From: Chlorocebus sabaeus
Taxonomy: Eukaryota > Chordata > Mammalia > Primates > Cercopithecidae
Length of the DNA: 64,000 nucleotides
Direction: 5' to 3'
Assembly: GCF_047675955.1 (NCBI RefSeq)
Contig: NC_132912.1
Coordinates: 16,776,500 to 16,840,499 of the forward strand
Positions 10,918-21,354 of this stretch are shown in pieces. Under the pieces are notes generated by a model. The model was not told the origin of the DNA. It did no database searches and was given only the letters and a program-made list of their open reading frames with translations. The stretch's first letter is position 1, and the number at the start of each line of letters is the position of its first letter. A program made the position numbers and the translations under genes.

Positions 10918-11519
10918 GTAAATCCATGCCTGCCATATGATCTACCCATTCCACTCCTAGGTGTTTACCCAAGAGAAACAATAGCACATGTCCAACAAAA
11001 GACTTTTACACAAAAGCTCATAGCAGCTTTATTTCTAATATCCCCTAACTGGAAATAAGCCTAATGTCCATCAGCAGGCAAAAGGATAAATAAACTGAGA
11101 TATATCCACACAATGGGCTACAAATCAGCAATGAAAAGAAATCAACTACTGAAGCATGGAACATGAATGAATGACTCTCGAAATACTTAGGCTGAATGAA
11201 AGGAGCCAGTTGTTTTTTTTTTAAATAGAGTACACATTATATCTATATTTATCGAACACTCTACAAAATGCAAACATACAGTCAGAAAGTAGGTCAGTGG
11301 TTGCCTGGGGATGGGGGAAAAGAAGGGAGAGACACAAATGAGAAATATGGTTTATACAGGGGCACAAAAAAAAAAAAAACCCTGGGGATGAGGAATGTGT
11401 TCACTGTCTTAAGTTGACTGTTTTACAGATGTATACATTTGTCAAATGCATCAAACTGTACACCCTAATTGTAGTCTGTTGTATGCCAATTGTTGTCAAA
11501 TAAAGATGTTAAATGAAAA

Positions 11520-11620
11520 ACAAATCTACCTGGCCCAATGTCACAAAGCTAGCAAAAGGTAAGGGTAGGACCTGAACCCAGGCAGCCTGTTTCCAGGGCC
11601 AGGCTCACACCCACTGGTCT
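11520..11620 (-). repeat. MIR fragment, antisense
   Basis: 'ggcccaatgtcacaaagctagcaaaaggtaagggtaggacctgaacccaggcagcctg' is the characteristic reverse MIR segment. Confidence 0.75.
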
Positions 11621-13065
11621 ATACGTGGAGGAGAATCTAGCATGTCTCCTAGGGCCAGCTTATTCTCCCAGGCTACACCTGCTCCTCATTAAAAGGCACT
11701 TCACAGTTTTTGTACATTTCCTTAGAGGGTATTTAGAAGTCCTTTGGCCCCACAGAAATGCTTCTTCAGGGTCCGTAAGTCCTGCTGGCAGAAGTGTGCA
11801 TCTCCAGTACCTGGTAGGGCTCAGAGACCAGAAGCGCTGTGATACTTTCTGTGGTTCTCACGACTGCTGTGGAGTCCCTGTTTGTCTTTTGTATAGCAGG
11901 CAGCCACACTTACTCTCAAAAGCAGGAAATTTGCTCCAACATAAGCAGAGCGGCTACAAATTTTTCTTTTTACTGGTGGCATACATAATTAAAATGAAGT
12001 CATGTTACTTCCACATTTTAGGAGAAAGAAACAATTTTAAAAGAACGTTGTCTCATACCAATTTTCTCCTCAACACTGAATTAACAATCGGAATTTGAGA
12101 GAATTTTTCTTAGCAATATAGAAAATTAATTCCATCTGTGAGAAAATTTAAGCTCAAATGGAGAAGCTGTGTCTTGACAGGATTCTTCTGTGTGGAGAGA
12201 AGCCCAGTGTTTCTTGAAGCACACGATCACGCCTGACAGTCGCTGGGTGTCCCTGTGTTCAACAGGTCAGGCTCCATCTCAAATGACGCAGGTGGAAGGA
12301 TGAGGAATGGCACAGCCTCCTGCAGCACACAGCTGCTTCTCAATGGGGCCGATCAGGAGACCCCTGGCACCCGCAGACTGTGTGATGACTTAGGGACTCT
12401 TTATGCCCTCTTCCACCTAGGTCCTTAGGTTCAGAGATCAGGCTCTAAGTAGTTTTTCTGACTTGCCAACGTAACCCGCATATATTTCAAGGGCTGGGAA
12501 GAAGAGCTGCCTCCCCTCCCCTCTCCTCTGCTATTTATTTTCAAGCAATTACTATAGTTCAAAGCCTGCCAATTTACCTTTTACAGGCTCTTTCACACCA
12601 TCATGATGGAGCACAAAAGCAACACCTGCATCCTGAGGCTCTCAGCAGCCAATATCTAGGTCCCACACACAGAGGTGTCTGCGAGGGGATGGAGGCCTGG
12701 CGGACTCAAAAACAAAAAATATAAGGCAAATGGGCTGAGTCCAGCTCAAACAAAGCGTCTGCTTTTGTTTTGTTCCCCTCCCCACCCCCCACATATTGCC
12801 CTTTAAAATTCTGTGTGCAGGAGTTTCTTTCAAAGCCTAGCTAAAAAGAGCAACTAGATTTGACGGGAAATAGCTGGTTGGGAAAGGCTGCAGCCTTGGA
12901 AACATCAGAGCAACATTTATGGTGATGGAAGCGGCACTAATAATATGAAATCTGAGCAACTCAGCCACAAGAAGGAAAAGGGAAACACTGAAAATGTGTC
13001 ACGGATGTGTCACGGAAGGTTTTTTTTTTTTTTTTTTTTAAATCCTCTAGCAGAAATGTTTACAC
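11621..13065. other. Unique sequence, no gene supported
   Basis: Repeat-free by eye. The plus strand is open for 157 codons at 11625-12098, but the translation is unlike a real protein and such a length is expected by chance in a window this size. There is a perfect 11-bp tandem copy (atgtgtcacgg, 12994-13015) and a 20-base T run at 13020-13039. Confidence 0.5.
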
Positions 13066-13069
13066 TGCA

Positions 13070-13370
13070 GGTGACAAAGTATGCTTGAAAGAACAGCTCT
13101 CATTTATCACATATTCAGAGAGTCACTAGGTGCCAGGCAATGTCTGAGGCTCCTGAGGACACAGCAGTGTACAAGACTCAGTCTCCCTGCTCTTGCAGGA
13201 GCCTCCATTCTAAGCTAAGAGAGACGATAAAATTGGAGGCAGGAGTGGGTGGTGGGTGATGGGGTCCACTTTAGATATAGTGATATGGAAAAAATTTTGT
13301 TGAGATGGCATTTGAACTGAAACTTGAATAAGAGAGCAAGCCTAAGGGCATTTAGAAATTGAATATAAGT
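13070..13370 (+). repeat. L2 LINE 3' fragment
   Basis: 'agtcactaggtgccaggcaatgtctgagg', 'gaggacacagcagtgtacaagactcagtctccctgctcttgcaggagcctccattctaag' and 'gatggcatttgaactgaaacttgaa' follow the L2 3' region in sense. Confidence 0.8.
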
Positions 13371-13379
13371 GTAAAGCTG

Positions 13380-13840
13380 GCCAAGTGCTGTAATCCTAGC
13401 ACTTTGGGAGGGAGGCCGAGGTGGGCAGGTAACTTGAGGGTCAGGAGTTCGAGACCAGCCTGGCCAACATGGTGAAACCCCGTCTCTACTAAAAATACAA
13501 AAAGTCACCAGGTGCAGTGGGGCATGCCTGTAATCCCAGCTACTCAGGAGGCTGAGGCAGGAGCATCTCTTAAACCCTGGAGGCGGAGGTTGCAGTGAGC
13601 CGAGATTGTGCCACTACAATCTGGGCGACAGAGCGAGACTCTGTATCAAAAATAAATAAATAAAAATAAAAATAAAAATTAGCTAGGCATGGTGGTGCAC
13701 ACCTTTAACCCCAGCTTTTTGGGAGGCTGACGCATGAGAATCACTTGAATCCAGGAGGCAGAGGTTGCAGTGAGCTGAGATTGCACCACTGCACTCCAGC
13801 CTGAGTGACAGAGCAAGACTCTGTTGCAAAAAAAAAAAAA
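13380..13840 (+). mobile_element. Three-armed Alu (left, right, right)
   Basis: A single 9-bp target duplication, gtaaagctg at 13371-13379 and 13841-13849, encloses 461 bases instead of about 300. In order there is a left arm (13380-13500), a right arm (13501-13645), an A/AAAT-rich linker (13646-13676), a second right arm beginning 'ttagctaggcatggtgg' (13677-13828) and the final A tail. An extra right arm inside one insertion implies template switching or unequal exchange. Confidence 0.85.
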
Positions 13841-13849
13841 GTAAAGCTG

Positions 13850-14770
13850 TTAGTGTTAAGACAAATATTAGTGGCCAAGAAAATCAGGAGGTAACAGACT
13901 TCAAAAGGTTTTGTTGGTCCATCTTCCCTACATCACTGTTATTGTTTCATAATTAAATGGCATTCTATCTAGACATCGGGTTACCTAAGCCTTTATACTA
14001 CTGAGTGGCCCATGCCTTTTTTTTTTTTTAGTATAAAACCTAGAAGGAGATCGCTGTTTCTTTTTCTTTTCAGGCAGGTATTGCTCTGTGGATAGTAACA
14101 AGGGGAACTTCCTGAGCTTACATACTTGGCAGCCAATTTCAGAACACTAGAGACCAGGCTAAGGAAAAGAAAATGAAAATGTGGAAATATGGCATCGCTA
14201 CTCACATAAACACATGGTTTCATTTAGTATGTATGGCTTGGTAAAGGGGGACTGGATTAACAAATTCTGTTAAGATAGTAAGGACAAAATAAATGTAAAA
14301 AAGAGAAGTAAATGGAGAACATCAACATGAACGCATGCTCCTTTAAGTAGAAAATAATTTTTCTGCTTTGTCACTCAAATAGCTGGCAGACCTGACATCA
14401 CCCTGCCTCTACTTCCATGCTCTTTTGGAAAACTTTCTTGGGCCTCAGATTTGGATTCTAATACTATTTTCCACTTCGTGGATAAGAGCTTCCTGGAGAA
14501 GAGCTCATTCTCAGATGGGCAACAGAATTAGAGCCTAAGTCTAGAGCTAATAAAACAAAGACAAAGAACGGATCACAGAGAAAGCTTGGGAAAGACTATC
14601 CTGGCCAATCTGATTACAGTCAGTTGGTACATGATGAGTCAAGAAAGGCCAGGAGTGCATCCTCAAGTCCAAAAGAGACAAATACTAGTAAGTATTCTAG
14701 AGAAAGGTCATACCCTTTAATATGCATTAACAGACTGAAGCCCAACTACAAAACAACACAGGTTGATCCC
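13850..14770. other. No gene recognised
   Basis: Unique-looking sequence with an 11-base T run near 14018. 13993-14223 is open on the minus strand for 76 codons without splice signals or recognisable protein features. Confidence 0.45.
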
Positions 14771-15132
14771 TGTATTAGTTAATTTTCATGCTACTATGAA
14801 GAAATACCTGACACTGAGTAATTTATAAAGAAAAAGAGGTTTAATGGACTCACAGTTCCATTGGCTGGAGAGCCTTCACAATCGTGGCAGAAGGTGAAGG
14901 ACGAGCAAAGGCACATCTTACATGGTGGTAGGCAAGAGACCGTGTGCACGGGAACTGCCCTTTATAAACCATCAGATCTCATGAGACTTATTCACTATCA
15001 CGAGAACAGAACGAGAAAAACCCACCCTGATGGTTCAATTATCTCCCACCAGGTCCCTCCCACAACATATGGGGATTATGGAAACTGCAATTTGAGATGA
15101 GATTTGGGTGGGGACACAGCCAAACCACATCA
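14771..15132 (-). mobile_element. Solo LTR of the MaLR THE1/MST group, antisense
   Basis: Reverse LTR from TGTATTAG to CCACATCA (362 bases) with 'gaagaaatacctgacactgagtaatttataaag', 'ccatcagatctcatgagacttattcactatcac' and 'atctcccaccaggtccctcccacaac'. Flanks atccc (14766-14770) and atcct (15133-15137) are a near-perfect 5-bp duplication. Confidence 0.9.
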
Positions 15133-15137
15133 ATCCT

Positions 15138-15430
15138 TTATCCAGAATTCTTGGGACCAGAAGTGTTTTGAATTTCAGGTTTTTTTGGACTGACATATTT
15201 GTACTCTATTTACCAGTGCAGTATCTCTAGTCTGAAAATCCAAAATGCTCCAATGAGCATTTCCTTTGAGTGTCATGTCAGCACTCAAAAAGTTTCAGAT
15301 ATGGTGCATTTTAGATTTTGGATTTTTGGATTAGGGATACTCAACCTGTATAACTGTGTGTTATACATCTACTGCGGGCTGCAGTTATACAGGTTGGGTA
15401 TCCCTAATACCAAAATCAAAGGGTGTATCT
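15138..15430. mobile_element. Tigger-type DNA transposon with an inverted end duplication
   Basis: 'cttgggaccagaagtgttttgaatttcagg' and 'actcaaaaagtttcagatatggtgcattttagattttgg' match the two ends of a MER-class Tigger derivative with the middle deleted. The element finishes with a terminal sequence followed 25 bases later by its inverted copy, making a long hairpin (15330-15408). Confidence 0.7.
15330..15408. repeat. 27-bp inverted repeat with a 25-base loop
   Basis: 15330-15356 and 15382-15408 are reverse complements except for one position (26 of 27). The loop is 15357-15381. The arms are a Tigger-type terminal inverted repeat in head-to-head arrangement. Either strand, if transcribed, would form a near-perfect stem. 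Confidence 0.9.
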
Positions 15431-15784
15431 AGCAGGAAGATAGATTTGTACTTGTCGTACCAGAATCACTCAGATAAGGAGCTGTTAAATTAGAATCAGG
15501 GCGAATTGCAGGACTACAGCCTTGAGGGACTAAGGAGCTGGCAGTAGGAATATTGTTAGAGACCCTTAAATGCCGCATGTGCCTGCAACCCTAGTATGAG
15601 GATGAGGCCTTGTAGGAGGCTGAATTTGATTCAAGAACCAGAAAAGTCAAATGATCTTGTACATTCCCCTAAGCTTCATACCCTGGCTTCCCTTTGAGGG
15701 TATCAACATAAACTTAACATTTCCTTATTTTCTTCCCCAATGTTACTTAAAGCAACTTGGAAAATGAGACAACGGTCTTTTAAA

Positions 15785-15965
15785 TTGGCCAGAACTTGAT
15801 TTCTGGCTCTGTCACCAGTTGTTTTACTTAAACGATGACTGTCCATTTTCTCATCTGAAAGCAGAAGCAAATCGTGAACCTACAGGAGAAGAATTCTGTA
15901 AAGAACTCACGAGGGCCTGGATGTGCATGGCAGGAACATAGAAGTCAATAAATGTCAATTCTCTC
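15785..15965 (+). repeat. MIR SINE, sense
   Basis: 'tgatttctggctctgtcaccagttg', 'ccattttctcatctgaaagcagaagc' and 'gaacatagaagtcaataaatgtcaattc' follow MIR from the core to the end. Confidence 0.7.
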
Positions 15966-16344
15966 TCCTTAGTGTAATTGAGGCAAACTGTATCACACAC
16001 TAATAACCTACATGAAGAAAATAAAAACGGGGGTAGGAAGTTAGGAGTAGCTGACTTTATAATGCAGGTTCTGAATTTTCCTAGTAAAAGCCACTCAATA
16101 GTCTTAGTACTGAAACCACAGTAAACCCAAGTCGTCTTGTATCATGCATGCATACAGTGGCCGGAAAGGAGCATTTTTCCTCATCTGCAGTTCTCTTCTA
16201 ACCATGTTCCAAAAATTTATAAAGAATATTTTTACTTTATGGCCAGTATGTTTTCTTGTTGCCCTGTCTCAACTAAAGTTAGAAAAATGAAGCAGAGGCT
16301 GTCTTCAGGAAACTTAAAATAATATAGCTCCAAGATTATAAGTA

Positions 16345-17082
16345 TTTCAAAACAAAAACTTTTATTGACAACATTTACATTTCTTAGGAATTATCCAGAA
16401 TTTAGCACCAAAATAAATTTGTTAGTTGCAAGACACATTCTATTAAAAGATCACACCACTCACGCAGTTTCTATTGGGAATGCACAAGAACAGATTAAAC
16501 ATGCTCATAATCCCACATAAACAGTCTGAAACACACACGTCATCTTAGTTGACAGCTTTAAAAAAATTAAGCAGAGACGAAACAAAAAAAAAAATCCTTG
16601 TCTCATCTGTAGGAATCGGAAGCGCATATTCATCCTTTAAGACACAATCAATTCTTTCAAGATCCATTCTTCCTTATTTCAAACCCTCATGCCCTTTCAA
16701 AATTAGAAAAGCCTATCTGTCACTTAAAGTCTTAGATGGGAAAACACCCCTAACAAAACAAAACAAATCCAACGTAGAAATCCATTTTCTTGCTTTTTCT
16801 TTTTTCTTCTCTTTTGCTAGGTCTTCATGAATGACCATCTTTTCCCATTTGATTCTCAAGGAAAAACAGACTGCCACAGATTCTTCCAAGAACACAGGAA
16901 AGCCTAATGTTACCTGACAGGTGTTATAAAAAGTGGAAGATTTCACAATGCTTAAGCCAAGAATTGGGGTGGTCCATGCATTAGGCAAAAAACCTTCTCT
17001 CAAACTGTCTCTCAAATTGTCTCTTTCCAAGATTCGGGACTCATTTTAAGAGGTGGTATCACCTTGAAAATTTTTAGTGTAC
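16345..17082 (-). CDS. Candidate last exon with 3' UTR of the unidentified minus-strand gene (exon G)
   Basis: On the minus strand a pyrimidine-rich acceptor (tcctcctttttggtctctctttgatcag) ends at 17083. Reading from the third exon base gives 22 codons (TLKIFKV... ending SPESWKETI) and a TGA at 17014-17012. About 650 bases without repeats follow, then AATAAA at 16366-16361 and a T-rich stretch suited to cleavage near 16345. There is no poly(A) tract, so this is not a retrocopy. It needs an upstream exon ending in phase 1; exon E ends in phase 0, so it can join only through another exon, for instance exon F using a weak donor. A 105-codon frame at 16713-17030 lies in the same strand but lacks protein-like features. 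The function is unknown. Confidence 0.4.
16361..16366 (-). terminator. Polyadenylation signal AATAAA (minus strand)
   Basis: TGTTGTCAATAAAAGTTTTTGTTTTG on the minus strand: a canonical hexamer followed by a U/GU-rich element within 20 bases and no genomic A tract, as at a genuine mRNA 3' end. Confidence 0.5.
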
Positions 17083-17229
17083 CTGATCAAAGAGAGACCA
17101 AAAAGGAGGACTTCCACACAATCTCCAAATGAATGAAAATGGGAGACAGTGTAGACAAAACCAGCTACAAAACCACATTATTTGTGGTTTCTTCCTTTAT
17201 ACCTTCATGGGGAAGTAAAAAATTCCTAC

Positions 17230-17450
17230 TGGGGAGTATTTTCTTTTTTTAAGAAATAATCTAGTGAATGCATGTAAAAATAGGACATTCAATAGGTACC
17301 ACAGGATAAAGAGTGAAGAGGGTGTGCCCACTCCTCCCTGTCTCTTGCCATCCAATTTCTTTCCCTAGAGATAACCACCATTACTAGTTTATTGCCTATC
17401 CTTCAGAAACATTCCATCCATTTACAAGCACAACCATGCACTCCATATGC
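17230..17450 (-). repeat. Old L1M 3' fragment, antisense
   Basis: 'cactcctccctgtctcttgccatccaatttctttccctagagataaccaccattactag' resembles the reverse 3' UTR region of L1M elements. Limits approximate. Confidence 0.5.
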
Positions 17451-17789
17451 CCCATGGACTACTCCATCAATGGACAAAGAGAAGGCAGACAAATGAATCA
17501 CAGACCCCTCAGATTTGAATAAAAAAAAGTCTCGCTTTCAAACATAATTAGTTTATTTGTTAAGGAAATGTTTCATTTGCACCATAAGAGTAGTATGGTA
17601 AAAAGAAAGATCTATAAAAATAATGAAGGATCAGAGGGAAGACATAATCTGAGTATTAGATATTGAGAACACATTTTAATGTTTCCAGTACTGTTTATTA
17701 CCTACCACCAAAAACAATGAATTATATAACTTGGAACACTCCAGACCCCAGAATGGTCTTACCTTTCAGAAGCTAAGGTGACCTGTCAG

Positions 17790-18200
17790 AAGTTATATAA
17801 GACATTGGGGGCATGTCATGTGCAAAGCCCAGTCAAGAAGGAATCTTGCTTTCAAAAAGATTTAAGTCTCTTACAGGAGAAAAAAAAACACATACTTAAC
17901 TACTAAACTACAGGTAGTATTCACACCAATAAATATTGAGTGAGAAACTTACAGACAGTGCATATAAGGCATATAATGTCTGACACCTAGGAAGTAAGTG
18001 ATAGCCACTGTTGTTATAAAATTACTAGTAATGAAAGTAGAGGCCCTAAAGAAAGATGATAAAAGGAGCCTAGAGTTGATGGGCAGTAGGGAAACCTTCC
18101 AAGAAAAGATCTCTGAGGAAGCGATATTTAACCTGAGACTTGAAGAATAACTGGGCATTCAATAGGTAAAGATGTGATTAAAGAACATTCCAGATAAAGA
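17790..18200 (+). repeat. L2 LINE fragment
   Basis: Best part: 'gatctctgaggaagcgatatttaacctgagacttgaagaataactgggcattcaatagg' and 'gaacattccagataaagaaggc', an L2 signature in sense. The upstream limit is uncertain. Confidence 0.6.
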
Positions 18201-18459
18201 AGGCGGCACACATGGATGTGAGGTGGAAAGCAGGTTGTATCTCTGCTGGGAGGTAAACCGGCCTTGTCTGTGTCCGTTCCCAGCAGCTCTGTCTGAAGGT
18301 TCTCTATTGCCAGCTCAGCTCCCATGTGGCCCACCATCACCATCCTTCTGCCCTAGAGGACACTTACTGCGATGTGGGAATACTCAGGGCAAGGATAGGG
18401 TGATGGAAAAACTCCCCTCATCTGGCACAATAAAGACCCAAGGTTTTTTTGTTTCTTTT

Positions 18460-18760
18460 GTTTTTTTTTTCCAAATGAGACAGAGTCTCACTCTGTTGCC
18501 CAGGCTGGAGTACAGTGGCACAATCTTGGCTCACTGCAATCTCCACCTCCCAGGTTCAAGCGATTCTCCAGCCTCAGCCTCCAGAGTACCTGAGATTACA
18601 GATGTGCACCACCATGCCCAGCTAATTTTTGTATTTTTAGTAGAGATGAGGTTTCACCATGTTGGCCAGTCTGGTTTCGAACTCCTAACCTCAAGTGATC
18701 TGCCAGCCTTGGCCTCCCAAAGTGCTCAGATTACATGTGTGTGTGACATCACATCCAGCC
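18460..18760 (-). mobile_element. Alu, antisense
   Basis: Complete reverse Alu ('gagacagagtctcactctgttgcccagg' to 'gacatcacatccagcc'). It is responsible for most of a 184-codon open frame at 18223-18777, which is therefore not a gene. Confidence 0.92.
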
Positions 18761-18978
18761 AAAAACTGGATTTTTAAGAAATGTGGTCTTTTATTACACC
18801 TTTAACGGGGTATCAAAAACAGTGCTGAGAATACAGCAGACACAGGCCTATGTCTCATGACAGAAGATACACGTGGAGCCTGGACATAAGAAAGGCAATT
18901 TGAATACCACTTTCCCATGACATTCCAAAGAGCTCAAGTTTAAAAAAATAATAAGAAGAAAAATAAAAAAACAAGGAC

Positions 18979-19390
18979 TACGTTAGTTCATTCTTGCATT
19001 GCTATAAAGAAATACCTGAGGTTGGGCAATTTTTAAAGAAAAGAAGTTTAATTGGCTTGTGGTTCTGCAGGCTGTACAGGCAGCATAGTGCTGGCATCTG
19101 CTTGCTTCTAGGGAGGCCTCGGGAAGTTTACAAACATGGCAGAAGACGAAGGGGGTGCAGGCATGTCACATGGCAGAAGCAGGAGCAAGAGGAAAGGGAA
19201 GGGGAGGGAGGGAGGTGGCACACAGTTTTAAACAACTGGATCTTGTGTGAACTCAGAGAGAGAGCTCACTCATCACCAAGAGGACGGCAAAAGCCATTCA
19301 TGAGGGATCTCCCCCGTGATCCGAACACCTCCCACCAGGCCTCACCTTCAACATGAGATTTGGGTGGGGACAAATATCCAAACTATGTCA
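18979..19390 (-). mobile_element. MaLR LTR (MST group), antisense
   Basis: Reverse LTR: 'gctataaagaaatacctgaggttgggcaatttttaaag', 'ggttctgcaggctgtacaggcagc', 'acaaacatggcagaagac', 'cacctcccaccaggcctcacc' and final 'ccaaactatgtca'. I could not find a convincing 5-bp duplication. The 120-codon plus-strand frame at 18994-19356 lies wholly inside it. Confidence 0.87.
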
Positions 19391-20180
19391 GGAAAAAAAC
19401 AAAACAACAAAACAAAACAAAGGGCTCAAGTTTAGCACCTTGTTTCCAAGGGAAAGGGCTGAGCTCAGTAACTCTTAATTTTGGATGACAACTGCAATAA
19501 AATCCACAAGAAAATGGAGATTCTGCTTTAAAACAAATGCTATAGGCTTAACATTGGAAAACAATGCTTCCTATCTTGTGTCTATTTAGCAGTCTTAGCC
19601 TTATAGTTACACCAAACACAACATGCTGCTGGAGAAAAACAGAGAAAAGGTTTACCTAAGACAGCAACTATCACCCTGCTGACTATTTGCATGAAATTAT
19701 GAGTAAGTTCTTAGATATTGGTTGTAAATATAATGCACAACTGACAAAAAGCACCGTCTTAAATGATCCTTTACATGCCACTTTCTATACCCTATTAAGA
19801 TGCTCGTTGTTTCTTTGATTTATCTGATAATAAATTTTTGATGACTGGTAAGTCTCATAAAATTGCTCTGGTGCTGACTACACTGATTAATAAGTCTGAA
19901 GAATCGAAACTGTCAGGAATTCATGTGTAAGAATAAGTTACTGCCAAACATCTATTAGATATTCCATAAAATATGGAATAAAAAGGTTGATCTGGTAATT
20001 TTATCTTGGATCCATTTTCCTGTTACAATTTGTATTCAGGGTCATCATTGTCTTCTATTGCCTTAAAAAAATCGATAAAGTAAATCCAGATGGGAGGCAA
20101 ATTTAAGAATTAAATTGAATTAAAAAATAATTAATTGATGTCAATAATAAAATACATTTCCTAGAAAAATAAAGAACTGA
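19391..20180. other. No exon or repeat supported
   Basis: Unique AT-rich sequence within the putative intron between exons E/F and G. A donor-like site on the minus strand near 19655 was examined and rejected because every long version of the exon has stops in all frames. Confidence 0.45.
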
Positions 20181-20330
20181 GGATTAGAAATCATTGCTAG
20201 GACGACCCTCAGAGATGATCTAGTTTGAAACTTGAGCTTTGCAGATGGGGAAGCTGAGGTGGGTGGGATGAGGTCACCTGCCATGAGAAAACTGGCACTA
20301 GAAGCCACCTCTAAGATGAGCAATCTAAGA
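20180..20330 (-). repeat. MIR fragment, antisense
   Basis: 'gatgatctagtttgaaacttgagctttgcagatggggaagctgaggtgggtgggatgaggtcacctgcc' is a diverged reverse MIR. Confidence 0.6.
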
Positions 20331-20601
20331 ACACTCCTATGTATATGCCATATATATATGCTGTCTGTATGTTTTTTAAAAATGTTACTTTGATTTTAAA
20401 AAGTTCAAATTTATAATAAAAACCAATCCATTTCCACTTGAAGTCTTTTTCCTCTAACAAGTCCTATATGCCTTATTTCCCCTTCTTTTTCCTTAGTGTT
20501 TCACAGAAGAGTCACTGTCTCTTTACAGCATGGTGCATCCTATGAAAACAAGCACTCCATCTTTGATACCACTCTCGGCATGCTGAGAAAGCAAGCCAGC
20601 T

Positions 20602-20661
20602 TTAATTACACAAGAAGAGAACTCTGTGTCTCTTGATACTATCCACTAATCCATAGATCTC
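20602..20661 (-). CDS. Candidate alternative terminal coding exon (exon F)
   Basis: A very strong minus-strand acceptor (tttgtcttatttttcctaccttgtcccag) ends at 20662. Phase 0 from exon E continues into 19 codons, EIYGLVDSIKRHRVLFLCN, then TAA at 20604-20602. Two readings are possible: this is an alternative last exon, or a weak donor inside it (TTGT before gtaatt) links it to exon G in the right phase (0 to 1). I see no good AATAAA close downstream, only ATTAAA overlapping the stop. The protein is not recognised. The acceptor is convincing, the coding status less so. Confidence 0.38.
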   Translation of the reverse strand, partial: EIYGLVDSIKRHRVLFLCN

Positions 20662-20779
20662 CTGGGACAAGGTAGGAAAAATAAGACAAAAATCATGAGG
20701 GCTCCAGATGTGGTGACCAGAGTCCCAAGATGGGACAGGAAATCCTGACTCCACACGGTATGGGTCAAAACCCTCAGAG

Positions 20780-21100
20780 GGGTTCAAACCAGAGCGACTC
20801 CATCTTGAGCGAAGGCTAGGAAATGAGGCTGGGACTTGCTGGGCTGCACTCCCAGAAAGGTAGGCATTCCCAGCCTCTAGATGCTTACAGTTATGGGAAC
20901 AGACTGATAATGTTGACTAAACAGACCCAGACTTGGGAGTGTCCTGATATCCTGATATCTGGAGAACAAAGGCATTCCTAATTTTGCTTTAAAGATAATA
21001 TTGATTCTTGCAAAATACAGTAATTAAGAAAATTAATCCTCTATCACAAACCCTAGTAGCAGAGCACATCTCCCCATGGTCTTTTAAAATCATTCATAAA

Positions 21101-21157
<57 letters not shown>

Positions 21158-21354
21158 GCATGTTACCTAGGGTGGACACACGTTCCTCCTCTTACTTTCG
21201 GGAACGCCCTACTGTCCATGGAGTAGCTGTTCTTTTACCAGTTTACCTTCTTAATAAACTTACTTTCACTTTGCACTGCAGACTCCGGATCTTTCTTGTG
21301 CAAAATCCAAGAACCTTCTTTTGGGGTCTGGATCGGGACCCCTTTCCTGTAACA
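20780..21354 (+). mobile_element. Class I ERV solo LTR, sense
   Basis: Begins 'tcaaaccagagcgactccatcttgagc', contains 'ggctgggacttgctgggctgcactcccagaaagg' and ends 'tttcttgtgcaaaatccaagaaccttcttttggggtctggatcgggacccctttcctgtaaca'. AATAAA is at 21253-21258, so R/U5 is present. A CA microsatellite (21101-21154) lies inside. The same family occurs inverted at 23887-24415. I recognise an ERV1-type LTR but do not assign a subfamily. Confidence 0.82.
21101..21154. repeat. CA microsatellite
   Basis: About 27 CA units with one early interruption (cacacata), pure from 21111 to 21154. Expected to vary in length between individuals. Confidence 0.96.

Larger units (their letters stand above)
8640..11515 (+). 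mobile_element. Old L1 (L1M-type), sense, interrupted three times
   Basis: Degenerate ORF2 can be followed in sense: 'aaaggcaatgactgtcagatgag', 'gcaagaaacccactttaaatataaag', 'caaaagaaatcagagtggtgatattg', 'gcaaattgacaaactggactgcaacaaaatc', then near the end 'tagcagctttatttctaatatcccctaactgg' and 'gtcagtggttgcctggggatggggg'. It ends near 11515 ('gtcaaataaagatgttaaatgaaaaac'). It is broken by an MLT1 LTR (9553-9910), a Tigger/MER2 element (9947-10285) and an Alu (10601-10917). No frame is intact. Confidence 0.82.

Noticed and set aside
11625..12098. 157-codon plus-strand open frame in repeat-free sequence
   Set aside because: A frame of this length is expected a few times by chance in 64 kb read in six frames. 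It has no splice context and no protein-like features.
18223..18777. 184-codon plus frame
   Set aside because: More than half is antisense Alu; the remainder has no start or splice support.
19600..19720. Minus-strand donor-like ttag/gtaaac with upstream acceptor gctttttgtcag
   Set aside because: All three frames of the 85-base exon contain stops, and shorter versions need a phase that exon E does not supply.
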